Origin: Pseudomonadota bacterium
GTDB lineage: Bacteria; Myxococcota_A; UBA796; UBA9615
Direction: 5' to 3'
Length of the DNA: 64,000 nt
Assembly (NCBI GenBank): GCA_024229515.1
Contig: JAAESI010000038.1
Span: 80,716-144,715, forward strand
Shown here in pieces: positions 34,452-44,567 of the stretch. A program made the position numbers and the translations under genes. A model generated the notes under the pieces. The model did not search any database, was not told the DNA's origin, and was given only the letters and a program-made list of their open reading frames with translations. Positions within the stretch are counted from its first letter, which is position 1, and every line of letters starts with the position of its first letter.

Positions 34452-35201
34452 GTGACTCAGACCCAGAATAAAGCGACGCTGGCCGCCGCGCTCAAGGCCC
34501 GTCAGGATGTCGACGACGACGACATCCCCGAGATCATCGGAATCGCACAGGAACTGCAGAGTCAGGCCGCGGACGAAGACGACGATCTCAGCGTCGAGGA
34601 GGTCGAGGACGTCGCCCGCGAGCTCGGTATCGATCCGAAGTACGTCGAGGAGGCGATCGCGGAAAAGGAGCGCCGCGCGCTCGCCGGCAAGGCCGCTGAC
34701 GCCAAGGCGTCTCGGCTGCGCAAGCGGGTGATTCAGGCGGTCGCGGGCGTCATCGCGGCGGTGATGCTCGCCACCGCGGGGCTCGGCGTCATCGGGGCCG
34801 GGGCGGTGAAGTCGGCGGCCTCTCAGGTCGAGCTCGCCGAGTCATCGTTGATGACGGTGCTGGAGCGTCAGGCGAGCCTCGCGCCGCAGCTGCTGGCCCT
34901 CGGCGGAGGCGATGCGTCGGCGCTCTCAGAGGCTTCCGCGGCGGTGCGCGACGCGCCCGATCTGGACGCCCGGCTGCGGGCCAGTGAGGCGTTGGGGGTG
35001 GCGATGGCCGAAGAGCTGTCGCAGCTCCCGCCCACCGAGGAGGTGGTGCGGATGAACCTGCAGTACGAGATCACGGGCGCCCAGAACCGCATCAGCACCG
35101 AGAGCCGCCGCTACCGGGCGGCGCAGGCCGAGCACGCGCAGCGGGCCGGGACGATGCCCGGGCGGACCGCCGTCATGCTCGGCCTCGCACCAGCGCCCTA
35201 G
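34452..35201 (+). CDS. LemA-like membrane protein with an acidic helical N-terminal extension
   Basis: The 249-aa product starts at GTG 34452. Residues about 1-75 are acidic and helical (VEEVEDVARELGIDPKYVEE), a membrane helix follows (QAVAGVIAAVMLATAGLGVIG), and the C-terminal half has LemA features: ERQASLAPQLLALGGG, LDARLRASEALGVAMAEEL, NLQYEITGAQNRISTESRRY. LemA family proteins usually have the helix at the extreme N-terminus, so the extension is unusual. LemA and TPM genes are commonly linked; here they are divergent from a 16-bp gap. The role in the envelope is undetermined. Confidence 0.7.
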   Translation: MTQTQNKATLAAALKARQDVDDDDIPEIIGIAQELQSQAADEDDDLSVEEVEDVARELGIDPKYVEEAIAEKERRALAGKAADAKASRLRKRVIQAVAGVIAAVMLATAGLGVIGAGAVKSAASQVELAESSLMTVLERQASLAPQLLALGGGDASALSEASAAVRDAPDLDARLRASEALGVAMAEELSQLPPTEEVVRMNLQYEITGAQNRISTESRRYRAAQAEHAQRAGTMPGRTAVMLGLAPAP

Positions 35202-35725
35202 CCCCCCAGCGTCGCCTCGCCGGGCTGCCACCCGCAGGCCGTGAGGCCGTCGGTCTGCAGCGCCGCGAGGGTGCGAATCACCTCCTGGACGTTCCGCCCC
35301 GCCGACAGGTCGTTCACCGACGCGTGCCGGATGACCCCGGAGGGATCCACGAGGAAGGTCGCCCGCAGCGCCACGCCCGCGTCCGGGTGGAGGATCCCCA
35401 GCGCGGCCGACAGCTCCCGCTTCGTGTCCGCCGCCATCGGGAACGGGAGGTTCCGCAGCTCGGGGTGCTGGTCGCGCCACGCGAGGTGCACGAAGTGGGT
35501 GTCGGTCGAGAAGCCGACGACCGAGGCGTTCAGCGCTTCGAAGTCGGCGAGGCGTCGCCCGAACTCGCCGATCTCGGTGGGGCAGACGAAGGTGAAGTCC
35601 ATCGGCCACCAGAAGTAGACCTTCCAGCGGTCGGGGTGGTCGGCGTCCGTCAGCGTGACGAACTCGCCGTCGGCGTCGACGGCGGTGAGGGAGAAGGTCG
35701 GGTGGGAGTCACGAACGGTCAGCAT
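35198..35725 (-). CDS. peroxiredoxin, AhpC/Prx class
   Basis: The 175-aa product has the peroxidatic Cys48 in DFTFVCPTEIGEF and a probable resolving Cys164 near the C-terminus (LTACGWQPGEA), the arrangement of typical 2-Cys AhpC-like peroxiredoxins. It reduces H2O2 and organic peroxides in the cytosol; its reductant is not encoded nearby. AGGA lies 7 nt before the ATG. A palindrome matching the one in front of the perR-like gene lies 19-35 nt upstream, so it is probably de-repressed by peroxide through that regulator. Confidence 0.9.
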   Translation of the reverse strand: MLTVRDSHPTFSLTAVDADGEFVTLTDADHPDRWKVYFWWPMDFTFVCPTEIGEFGRRLADFEALNASVVGFSTDTHFVHLAWRDQHPELRNLPFPMAADTKRELSAALGILHPDAGVALRATFLVDPSGVIRHASVNDLSAGRNVQEVIRTLAALQTDGLTACGWQPGEATLGG

Positions 35726-35743
35726 GGTTGGATCCTGTTCAGG

Positions 35744-35760
35744 TTTGGACGTTGTCTAAA
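35744..35760. promoter_or_regulatory. PerR-type operator upstream of the peroxiredoxin gene
   Basis: TTTGGACGTTGTCTAAA has arms TTTGGAC and GTCTAAA, with one mismatch. It matches the 7-3-7 pattern at 36186-36202 at 13 of its 14 arm positions. On the coding strand it contains TTTTAGAC, placing a likely -10/-35 region within the site. Confidence 0.7.
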
Positions 35761-35789
35761 ACCGGCAAAAAGAGAGCGGGAAGGCGAAC

Positions 35790-36182
35790 TCAGGAAAGGC
35801 GTCCGCGGAGCACGACCTGGTAGTCGGCGACCTCGAACGGCAGCTCGTCGATGCGGCCCACATCCAGGGCATCCCAGGGGACATCCACGATGCGGCCTGT
35901 GGCCTCGTCGACGAAGTGGTGGTGGCGGTTGGTCTTCGGGTCGAAGACGACGTGGCCTTCGGACAGCAGCAGCGTGCGGAGCAGGCCGTGCTCCACGAAG
36001 AGGTTGAGGGTGTTGTAGATGGTCGCCCGCGAGATCGTGGGCTGGCGCTCCCGCACCACCTCCCAGACCCGGTCGGCCGAGGGGTGCTCGTCCGTGTCCA
36101 GCACGTACCGAGCGACCTCGACGCGCTGCGCCGACGGCTGGATGCCGTGATCGCGCAGGGTCTGGATGGGGTCAGCGAGCAT
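35790..36182 (-). CDS. perR: Fur-family peroxide-sensing repressor, PerR-like, without structural zinc cysteines
   Basis: The 130-aa product is a Fur-type winged-helix regulator (SAQRVEVARYVLDTDEHPSA, SRATIYNTLNLFVEHGLL). The regulatory-metal ligands of Bacillus subtilis PerR (His37, Asp85, His91, His93, Asp104) are all present at a constant offset of four: His33, Asp81, His87, His89, Asp100. An Asp at the last position is characteristic of PerR rather than Fur. The protein has no cysteine at all, so the Cys4 structural zinc site is missing. It lies immediately upstream of the peroxiredoxin gene, and identical-type operators precede both genes, indicating autoregulation. Confidence 0.85.
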   Translation of the reverse strand: MLADPIQTLRDHGIQPSAQRVEVARYVLDTDEHPSADRVWEVVRERQPTISRATIYNTLNLFVEHGLLRTLLLSEGHVVFDPKTNRHHHFVDEATGRIVDVPWDALDVGRIDELPFEVADYQVVLRGRLS

Positions 36183-36185
36183 TGA

Positions 36186-36202
36186 TTTAGACTGAGTCTA
36201 AA
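36186..36202. promoter_or_regulatory. PerR-type operator, perfect palindrome, upstream of perR
   Basis: TTTAGACTGAGTCTAAA is a perfect inverted repeat with 8-bp arms around one base. It begins 4 nt upstream of the perR start codon and so overlaps its transcription and translation start. The divergent pepF gene begins 70 bp away and could also be affected. Confidence 0.75.
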
Positions 36203-36272
36203 ACTGGAGACTGTCAAGGGAGATTGTCTGATCGCTGGCCCCACGCGGTCGGAGTTGCTATTGCCCCCGGCA

Positions 36273-38039
36273 ATGCAGACATCGCGCGACACCTGGGACC
36301 TCTCCGACCTCTACGCCGGCCCCGACGACCCGAAGCTGGCGGCCGATCTCCAGTCCGCGCGGGACCAGACCGCGGCCTTCGCCCAGCAGTGGCGTGGAGG
36401 GCTCAAGACCGCCTCGGGCGCAGAGCTTCGCCAGGCGTTCGAGCAGTTCGAGGACCTCATCCGCGTTGCCCACCGCCCGCGGCAGTACGCCAACCTCCGC
36501 TACTCCGTCGCGTCCGACGATCCCGCGGTGCAGGCGGAGCTCGCCTCGGCCCAGGCCTTCGGTGCCGAGATCGACCAGAAGCTCGCCTTCTGGTCGGTCG
36601 AGATGGCCGACCTCACCGAGGCCCACGTCGCCGCCCTCGGGGACGCTGACGCGGTCGCCAACTACCTGCATTACCTGGAGTTTCAGCAGCTCTTCGCCGC
36701 CTACACGCTGTCCGAGGACGCCGAGCAGACGGTCACCCGCAAGGACCTCACCGGCAAGACCTCGTGGGTGAACCTCTACATGCAGCTGTGCGCGGGCATG
36801 AAGTTCGAGGTCGAGGTCGGTGGCGAGGTCCAGACGATGACCCGCGGCGAGGTTCAGGCCCTCGGGCTGGAGCCCGACCGGGCGCTCCGCGACCGCGCTG
36901 CCGACGCCATCGTGGCCAGCTTCGCCCCGCACCGCGAGGTGATGACCTTCATCTTCAACACGCTGTTCGAGGACCACCGCACCGAGATGGCGGCCCGCGG
37001 CTACGACGACGCCATGCACTACCCCATCCTGCGGGACGAGGTGCCGCGGCCGGTGGTCGACTCCCTGCTGAACACGGCGACCGAGTCGTTCGGGCTCGCG
37101 CATCGCTACCACGCGGTCCGCAAGTCGGTTATGGGGCTGGACGACTACGCGATGCACGACCTCCGCGTGCCCGTCTTTGGCGAGGAGCCGACGGTCTCCT
37201 GGGATGAGGGGCGCGCGCTCGTGATGGATGCGTTCACCGCCTTCTCCAAGACCACCGGGGAGCTCGCGGGTCCCTTCTTCGACGGCTGGATCGACGTGTT
37301 CCCGCGGCCCGGCAAGAGCTCCGGTGCGTTCTGCTCGCCCGCGGTGCCGCCGGAGCACCCCTGGCTGCTGCTGAACTACACCGACACCATGGACGACGTG
37401 TTCACGCTCGCCCACGAGATGGGGCATGGGCTGCACTCGGTGCTCAGCAACGCGCAGACCCCGCTGAACGCGCGGACCGGCAAGGCGTTGGCCGAGACCG
37501 CGTCGGTGTTCGCCGAGCTCTGGCTGCACGAGCACCTGATGAGCCAGACCGCCGACAAGGCGCGGCGGCGCCAGCTGCTCGACCGCCAGATCCGCGACGC
37601 GATGGGCACGGCGTTCCACCAGGTCGCGTACATCAACTGGGAGCGCAGGGCCCATCTCGCCCGGGCCGAGGGCGCCGTCGACGCCGTGCAGTTCGGCACC
37701 ATCTGGTTCGAGGAGATGGCCCGCCTCGTCGGGGAGCCGGTCCGCCTCCAGGAGCGCGACAGCTGGCGCTGGATGGCCATCCCTCACTTCGTCTTCGCCC
37801 GCTTCTACTGCTACTCGTACGCCTTCGGGAAGCTGCTGACGCTGGCCCTGCACGGCCTCTGGAAGGAGTGCGGCGACGCCTTCGTCGACGACTACCTGGG
37901 CTTCCTGTCCGCGGGCGGGAGCCGCACCCCGGTGGACGCCTGCGCGGCGCTTGGACTCGACCTCGCCGACCCCGGCTTCTGGCAGCGCGGCTGCGACGTC
38001 GTGGAGGGCTGGATCGACGAGCTCGAGAGCCTCGTCTGA
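36273..38039 (+). CDS. pepF: M3 family oligoendopeptidase F-like metallopeptidase
   Basis: The 588-aa product is the usual size for oligopeptidase F. It has the zinc-binding motif LAHEMGHGLHSV with the third ligand Glu in ALAETASVFAELWLHEHLM. It also carries the N-terminal M3-type helical domain (DTWDLSDLYAGPDDPKL) and late motifs YINWERRAHLA, SWRWMAIPHFVFARFYCYSY and FGKLLTLALHG. It cleaves short peptides in the cytosol. The ATG at 36273 is preferred over an in-frame TTG at 36255, as the family starts at this position. Confidence 0.9.
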   Translation: MQTSRDTWDLSDLYAGPDDPKLAADLQSARDQTAAFAQQWRGGLKTASGAELRQAFEQFEDLIRVAHRPRQYANLRYSVASDDPAVQAELASAQAFGAEIDQKLAFWSVEMADLTEAHVAALGDADAVANYLHYLEFQQLFAAYTLSEDAEQTVTRKDLTGKTSWVNLYMQLCAGMKFEVEVGGEVQTMTRGEVQALGLEPDRALRDRAADAIVASFAPHREVMTFIFNTLFEDHRTEMAARGYDDAMHYPILRDEVPRPVVDSLLNTATESFGLAHRYHAVRKSVMGLDDYAMHDLRVPVFGEEPTVSWDEGRALVMDAFTAFSKTTGELAGPFFDGWIDVFPRPGKSSGAFCSPAVPPEHPWLLLNYTDTMDDVFTLAHEMGHGLHSVLSNAQTPLNARTGKALAETASVFAELWLHEHLMSQTADKARRRQLLDRQIRDAMGTAFHQVAYINWERRAHLARAEGAVDAVQFGTIWFEEMARLVGEPVRLQERDSWRWMAIPHFVFARFYCYSYAFGKLLTLALHGLWKECGDAFVDDYLGFLSAGGSRTPVDACAALGLDLADPGFWQRGCDVVEGWIDELESLV

Positions 38040-38052
38040 TCGGGCGCTCTGG

Positions 38053-38058
38053 TACATT
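38053..38058 (+). promoter_or_regulatory. putative extended -10 box TGG-TACATT
   Basis: TGGTACATT (extended -10 form TGnTAnnnT) ends 10 nt before the ATG at 38069, in the 29-bp gap after pepF. No Shine-Dalgarno is seen. Confidence 0.4.
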
Positions 38059-38068
38059 CCTTCGACTC

Positions 38069-38851
38069 ATGAGCGACTACCAGATCGAGGTCTCGGACCG
38101 CATCGCGACGGTCACCCTCAACCGTCCTGAAAAGAAGAACGCCCTCACCATTCCGCAGCTGGAGGCGATGGCCCCCGAGGTCGCCGCTCTCCAAGATCGC
38201 GACGACGTGCGCGTGCTCGTCCTCACCGGCAATGGCGACTCCTTCACCTCGGGCGCGGACCTGGTCGCCAACGCACCCCTCATCCAGGAGGGGCCGAGCG
38301 GGCAGAAGCGCAGCCTGGATGCCTTTCACGCGCTCCTCCGGGCCGTCTGGAACTTCGAAGGCCCCACCCTCGCGGCCATCCCCGGCGTCGCGGTCGGCTT
38401 CGGCTTCGACCTGGCCCTCGCGTGCGACCTGCGGGTCGCCGCGCAGTCGTCCCGGTACTCCCAGAGCTTCAGCAAGATCGCCCTCGTCCCCGACGGCGGC
38501 TCCAGCTTGACCCTGCCGATGCTCGTGGGCGCCGCCAAGGCGTTCGAGCTGATGTACATGGCGCCCCTGTTCGGAGCCGACGAGGCCCTCCGCCTCGGCA
38601 TCGTGGGGGAGGTGGTGCCCGATGGGGAGCTGGGCGCCCGCACCGCGGAGATCGCCGCCCGCCTCGCCGCCGGTCCGCCGTTGGCCTACCGCCTAGCGAA
38701 GCGGAACCTGCGTCGCGGCATGGGCATGACCATGGATGAGGCCCTCGACAACGAGCATGAGGCGCAGTTGCAGTGCCTCGCCAGCTCGGACGTAATGGTC
38801 GGGATCATGGCCTGGGCGAACAAGACCACCCCGGAGTTCACGGGCGCCTAG
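38069..38851 (+). CDS. enoyl-CoA hydratase/isomerase family protein (PaaG-like)
   Basis: The 260-aa crotonase-fold product has VTLNRPEKKNALTIPQLEAM, an oxyanion-hole region SFTSGADLVANAP and AAIPGVAVGFGFDLALACDL, and ALVPDGGSSLTLPMLVG. The VPDGG motif, instead of the PGGGG-type sequence of hydratases, is closer to PaaG/isomerase members, so the reaction may be a ring-opening or double-bond isomerisation. It is cytosolic. Its TAG overlaps the GTG of the MMPL gene by one base, so the two genes are coupled. Confidence 0.85.
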   Translation: MSDYQIEVSDRIATVTLNRPEKKNALTIPQLEAMAPEVAALQDRDDVRVLVLTGNGDSFTSGADLVANAPLIQEGPSGQKRSLDAFHALLRAVWNFEGPTLAAIPGVAVGFGFDLALACDLRVAAQSSRYSQSFSKIALVPDGGSSLTLPMLVGAAKAFELMYMAPLFGADEALRLGIVGEVVPDGELGARTAEIAARLAAGPPLAYRLAKRNLRRGMGMTMDEALDNEHEAQLQCLASSDVMVGIMAWANKTTPEFTGA

Positions 38852-41103
38852 TGAGCAGACGAACGCTCGGACTCATCGCGGTCCTGCTCGTGACGGCCGT
38901 CACGGGTGCGTTCGCGTGGCAGGTGAAGTTCGACAATTCGATCGAGGTCTGGTTCTTGGAGAAGGACCCGGACCTCATCTCGTACCGGAACTTCACGACC
39001 CAGTTCGACAGCGATCAGATCGTCGTGCTCGCGTACGACGACCCCAACCTGTGGACCGAAGAGGGGCTGACCCGGCTGCGCACGCTGGGCGAGACGATGG
39101 TCGAGGTCGAGCGGGTCGCCGAGGCGCGGTCCATCGTCACCATCAACCAGATCGTGTCGGAGCCCGGCACGCTGACGGTGCGGCCGATGTGGGACCCGGA
39201 CGAGCCGGTCAACCCGGCGGAGCTCAAGGACCGCGTGATGGGCGACAACCTGCTCGTCGGCACGCTGATCAACGCCGCCGGCCGGGTCCCCGCCGTCATC
39301 CTCACCGTCGATCACCTCATGGGGGAGACGCACCTCAAGCGGGTGCTCGCGCGCGACCTGCGCGCCGCCATCGAGCCGTTCGAGGCCGAGCACGGCATCA
39401 CGGTCCGGGCTGCCGGCCCGACGCTCCTGGACGACGCATTCCTGCGCCACACCGAGCGCGACTTCATGCTGGTCATGCCGTTGATGGTGCTGGTCATCAT
39501 CGTCACGATCCTGTTCCTGTTCCGGTCGTGGCGGGCGCTCGTGCTCCCGCTGAGCGTGGTCGGGCTCGCCTCCTGCTGGGTCACCGGGTTCACGGTGATG
39601 CTCGGCCAGAAGCTGACGATCATCCACGGGATCATCTACCCGATGATCCTGGGGATCGGCATCGCCACGTCGGTGCACCTGCTGTCGCGCACGCTGCTGC
39701 TGCGGCGGCAGGGGATGGAGCCTCAGGAGGCGGGCTTCACCGCCCTGCGCCAGCTCCTGATGCCGAGCTTCTTCACCGCCGCGACGACGGTGGCGGGGCT
39801 CAGCAGCCTGAACCTCGGCACGCTCGCTCCTCTGAAGCAGTTCGGCCAGGCCGGCGCGGTCGGGGTGATGGCGGCGTTCCTGCTGAACTACGCGCTGGGT
39901 CCGTGGCTGCTGCCGTGGCTGGCCGCGCACAAGAAGGCGTCGGCGGGCGAGTCGCCCCGGCTGGAGCGGCTGTGGGCGCGGTGGGACAAGGCGCTGGCGT
40001 GGCTGGGGGAGCTGGCGTTGAACCACGCCGCCCCGGTGATGCTCGTGTCGGTGCTGCTGACGGGCGTCGGCCTCTGGGGCCTGAACTACTTGGAGACCGG
40101 CAGTAACCCGGTCGAGTACTTCCACGAGCGCGACCCCGTGCGTCAGGACCTGGAGTTCATCGACAAGCAGCTCGCGGGCACGACGCGGCTGGAGGTCTTG
40201 ATCGACACCGGCGAGGTGGACGGCGCCAAGAACCCCGACGTGCTCGAGGGCATGGAGACCGTTCAGGACTGGCTCGGCACGGTCGATGGAGTCGGCGCCT
40301 CGGTGTCCCTGGCCGACTACATCAAGGTGCTCCGGCGGGCGCTGCGCGGAGGCGCAGAGGAGGAGGCGAAGCTTCCGACGGATCGGCACGAAGTGGCCCA
40401 GCTGCTGCTGCTGCTGGACGAGCCCGAGGAGATCGAGGCGTTCGTTGACTTCGACTTCCAGACCGCGCGCATCACCACGACGGTGCGGGCGAGCCAGGCA
40501 GACGACCTGACCAACCGGATCTCCGAGCTCGACGCGCTCCTGGAGGAGACGTTCCAGCCGCCGACGTCGGCGCTGTCGACGGGGATGAGCAAGCTCATCG
40601 CGAACATGGACCGCTACCTGTTCCAGTCGGCCACGCAGTCGATGGCGTTGGCGTTCGTGACGGTGCTGGTCTTCATGGGGCTGGCGCTGCGGTCGGTGCG
40701 GCTGGGGTTGTTCTCGATGATCCCGAACATCCTCCCGGTGGCGCTCGTCATCGGGATCATGGGCTGGGTCGGCATCCGCCTCGACCCGGGAACGACGATG
40801 ATCGGCGCGGTCGCGTTGGGGCTGGTGGTCGACAACACCGTGCACTTCCTCCACCACCTGCGGGAGCGGGTGCACGCCGGCGATGACATCCACGACGCGT
40901 TGATCGACACGCTGATGAAGACCGGGCGCGCGGTGGTGACCACGTCGGTGGTGCTGGTGCTGGGCTTCGAGCTGATGCTGCTGGCGTCGTTCAACCCGAA
41001 CATCTACTTCGGGTTGCTGACGGGCCTCGCCATCGCCATCGCGCTGGTCGCCGACCTCGTCGTGCTCCCCGCCGCCCTCGTCCTGATCAAGCCGAAGCTC
41101 TGA
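38851..41103 (+). CDS. MMPL/RND-superfamily transporter
   Basis: The 750-aa product starts at GTG 38851 with a first helix (LGLIAVLLVTAVTGAFAW) and a large periplasmic loop. Helix bundles follow (VMPLMVLVIIVTILFLFRSW to LGPWLLPWLAAH), then a second loop and a second bundle (MALAFVTVLVFMGLALRS to LIKPKL). GAVALGLVVDNTVHFLHHLR is the conserved MMPL/RND motif between helices. Such single-gene exporters move lipids or hydrophobic compounds using proton flow. Coupling to an enoyl-CoA hydratase suggests a lipid-related cargo (inference). Confidence 0.85.
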   Translation: MSRRTLGLIAVLLVTAVTGAFAWQVKFDNSIEVWFLEKDPDLISYRNFTTQFDSDQIVVLAYDDPNLWTEEGLTRLRTLGETMVEVERVAEARSIVTINQIVSEPGTLTVRPMWDPDEPVNPAELKDRVMGDNLLVGTLINAAGRVPAVILTVDHLMGETHLKRVLARDLRAAIEPFEAEHGITVRAAGPTLLDDAFLRHTERDFMLVMPLMVLVIIVTILFLFRSWRALVLPLSVVGLASCWVTGFTVMLGQKLTIIHGIIYPMILGIGIATSVHLLSRTLLLRRQGMEPQEAGFTALRQLLMPSFFTAATTVAGLSSLNLGTLAPLKQFGQAGAVGVMAAFLLNYALGPWLLPWLAAHKKASAGESPRLERLWARWDKALAWLGELALNHAAPVMLVSVLLTGVGLWGLNYLETGSNPVEYFHERDPVRQDLEFIDKQLAGTTRLEVLIDTGEVDGAKNPDVLEGMETVQDWLGTVDGVGASVSLADYIKVLRRALRGGAEEEAKLPTDRHEVAQLLLLLDEPEEIEAFVDFDFQTARITTTVRASQADDLTNRISELDALLEETFQPPTSALSTGMSKLIANMDRYLFQSATQSMALAFVTVLVFMGLALRSVRLGLFSMIPNILPVALVIGIMGWVGIRLDPGTTMIGAVALGLVVDNTVHFLHHLRERVHAGDDIHDALIDTLMKTGRAVVTTSVVLVLGFELMLLASFNPNIYFGLLTGLAIAIALVADLVVLPAALVLIKPKL

Positions 41104-41135
41104 TCACGCGGGACATGGGCCCCGCGTCCGGTCAA

Positions 41136-41160
41136 CCCACAGCCCACAGCCCACAGCCCA
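41136..41160. repeat. 7-bp tandem repeat CCCACAG between convergent genes
   Basis: CCCACAG occurs three times in direct tandem (41136-41156) followed by CCCA, in the 59-bp gap between two convergent genes. Confidence 0.7.
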
Positions 41161-41162
41161 AA

Positions 41163-41900
41163 TCACCAGGTGACCGTCGCCTCGTCGCAGGCGATGTACT
41201 CGATGGTGACGTGGCCGTTCTCCGGCGGCTCGCCCGTCTCCTTGTAGGTGTACTGCCAGTCGAGGATGCCGCTGACGAGGCCCTGGCAGTCTTCGTCGTA
41301 GGTGAGCTCCTCGATGGAGCCGTCGAGGGTGAACTCGATGCCGCCGATGGTGGGCAGGTTCCCGGTGGTGAGGCCGTAGGCGTAGTCGACGTCGTAGACG
41401 CCGTCGAGCACCGTGTCGGACCAGGTGAAGTCGCTGCCCCAGTGGGACTGCCAGCCGATCGAGATCCCCGAGGCGGCGACGCCGAAGTCGAAGTCCAGAT
41501 CGGCGTCCGCGGCTCCCTCGGAGTAATGGTAGGCGCCGTTGAGGTGGAACTCGACGGCGGCGCCGTCCCCCGAGGCGGAGAACTCGCAGTCGGCGTACTC
41601 CACGCCGTCGTCCAGCTCGGTGACGCAGTCCGGCCACGGATCGCGGCCTTCGTCGACGATGGACAGACCCGTGCTGCCGCCTCCGCCGTCGGCGTTCTTG
41701 CGGAGCGCCATGAAGCTCGTGTGCAGGTTGGAGCTCGACGCGACGGAGCCCTGGCCGAGATCGCCGGAGGCATCTTGAGCGCTGAACAGGCCGCCGCCGC
41801 CGACGCCGATCTGGGCGAGCTCATCGCCGGTGGCGTCGTGGGTAGTGCGGTAGCCGACAGCCGTGGTCAGGAGCAGGGTAAGGAGTAGTGCACGGTTCAT
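41163..41900 (-). CDS. exported beta-rich protein of unknown function
   Basis: The 245-aa product has a signal peptide (MNRALLLTLLLTTAVG). The mature chain is acidic, Gly/Ser- and Asp-rich with many aromatic residues in alternating patterns (GAAVEFHLNGAYHYSEGAAD, GISIGWQSHWGSDFTWSDTV), suggesting a beta-sandwich. Four Cys (PDCVTE, ADCEFS, EDCQGL, IACDEA) could form two disulfides. No family is recognised. It is divergent from the poly-Asp lipoprotein at 41940, with only 39 bp between, so the two may be co-regulated. Confidence 0.65.
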   Translation of the reverse strand: MNRALLLTLLLTTAVGYRTTHDATGDELAQIGVGGGGLFSAQDASGDLGQGSVASSSNLHTSFMALRKNADGGGGSTGLSIVDEGRDPWPDCVTELDDGVEYADCEFSASGDGAAVEFHLNGAYHYSEGAADADLDFDFGVAASGISIGWQSHWGSDFTWSDTVLDGVYDVDYAYGLTTGNLPTIGGIEFTLDGSIEELTYDEDCQGLVSGILDWQYTYKETGEPPENGHVTIEYIACDEATVTW

Positions 41901-41939
41901 TTTGTGATTGTGTCCTGTACGATCGGGGTGGAGGTACCT

Positions 41940-42248
41940 ATGACGCTGCGATCCTTGCTGATGCTAATGCTCCTTATGCTCCCCCTTGCCCTCGTGGGCT
42001 GTCCCGACGACGACGATGATTCGTCGGTCACCGACGACGACGACGCGACCGACGACGACGACGCGACCGACGACGACGACGCGACCGACGACGACGACGC
42101 GACCGACGACGACGACTCGGCCGGCGATGACGACGACTCGTCCCACGACGACGATGACGACGATTCGGCTGACGACGATGACGACGACTCGGCTGACGAC
42201 GACGACGACGACTCGGCGCACGACGACGACGACTCCAGCGACGGCTAG
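41940..42248 (+). CDS. lipoprotein consisting almost only of poly-Asp repeats
   Basis: The 102-aa product has a lipoprotein signal (LPLALVGC, Cys21); the remaining 81 residues are CP followed by DDDD/DDDDDD blocks separated by SS, VT, AT, SAG, SSH and SA. I count 52 Asp in the mature chain. There is no folded domain after the linker, unlike the other poly-Asp lipoproteins here. GGAGG before the ATG and TACGAT at 41918-41923 indicate an expressed gene. Possible roles are a Ca2+-binding surface polyelectrolyte, or a remnant stalk whose head domain was lost. Repeat number is likely unstable. Confidence 0.75.
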   Translation: MTLRSLLMLMLLMLPLALVGCPDDDDDSSVTDDDDATDDDDATDDDDATDDDDATDDDDSAGDDDDSSHDDDDDDSADDDDDDSADDDDDDSAHDDDDSSDG

Positions 42249-42657
42249 TCGAGCGACGCCAACGCGGCCTGCACGATCAGGTCGTGATCGAACGCGAGTG
42301 ATGGGAGCGCGTGCTGGTCGAACCAGCGCGCCTCCCTCGCGTCGTCCCCCGCCTGGGGCTCTCCGGGCGTGTCCTCACTGACGAACGCGATGGCGATGGT
42401 CCAGCCGCGCGGGTCCCGACCGGGGTCCCCGAAGGCGCGGAACTGCCGCAGCGTGCCCGCTTTCAGTCCGGTCTCTTCGAGCAGCTCGCGGCGCGCCGCG
42501 GTCTCGAGGTCCTCGCCCTCGTCGACGAACCCCCCGGGCAGGGCCCAGCGGCCCGCGAAGGGCTCGCGATCCCGCTGGATGAGCAAGATCTGCGAGCCCC
42601 GCAGGACGATGAGGTCGACGGTGACCGCGGGGCGCGGCCACTCGTAGGAGTGGGTGG

Positions 42658-44514
<1,857 letters not shown>

Positions 44515-44551
44515 TACGTCTCCCGAATAGCCGGCTTGTGCCGGAAGGTGA

Positions 44552-44567
44552 TTGATTGTTCAGTCAA
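44552..44567. promoter_or_regulatory. operator-like palindrome upstream of the acyl-CoA dehydrogenase gene
   Basis: TTGATTGTTCAGTCAA has 7-bp arms with one mismatch around TT, in an unusually AT-rich stretch 38 nt before the start codon at 44514. Its shape resembles sites bound by TetR-family regulators of fatty-acid genes; no such regulator is encoded here. Confidence 0.4.

Noticed and set aside
36258..38057. 599-residue minus-strand open frame
   Set aside because: It mirrors the pepF gene, which has a complete zinc-peptidase signature; the antisense product has no recognisable feature.
42000..42240. GAC-repeat expansion as a non-coding microsatellite
   Set aside because: It keeps frame from a lipoprotein signal peptide to a stop, uses varied codons and separators, and has upstream expression signals, so it is treated as coding.
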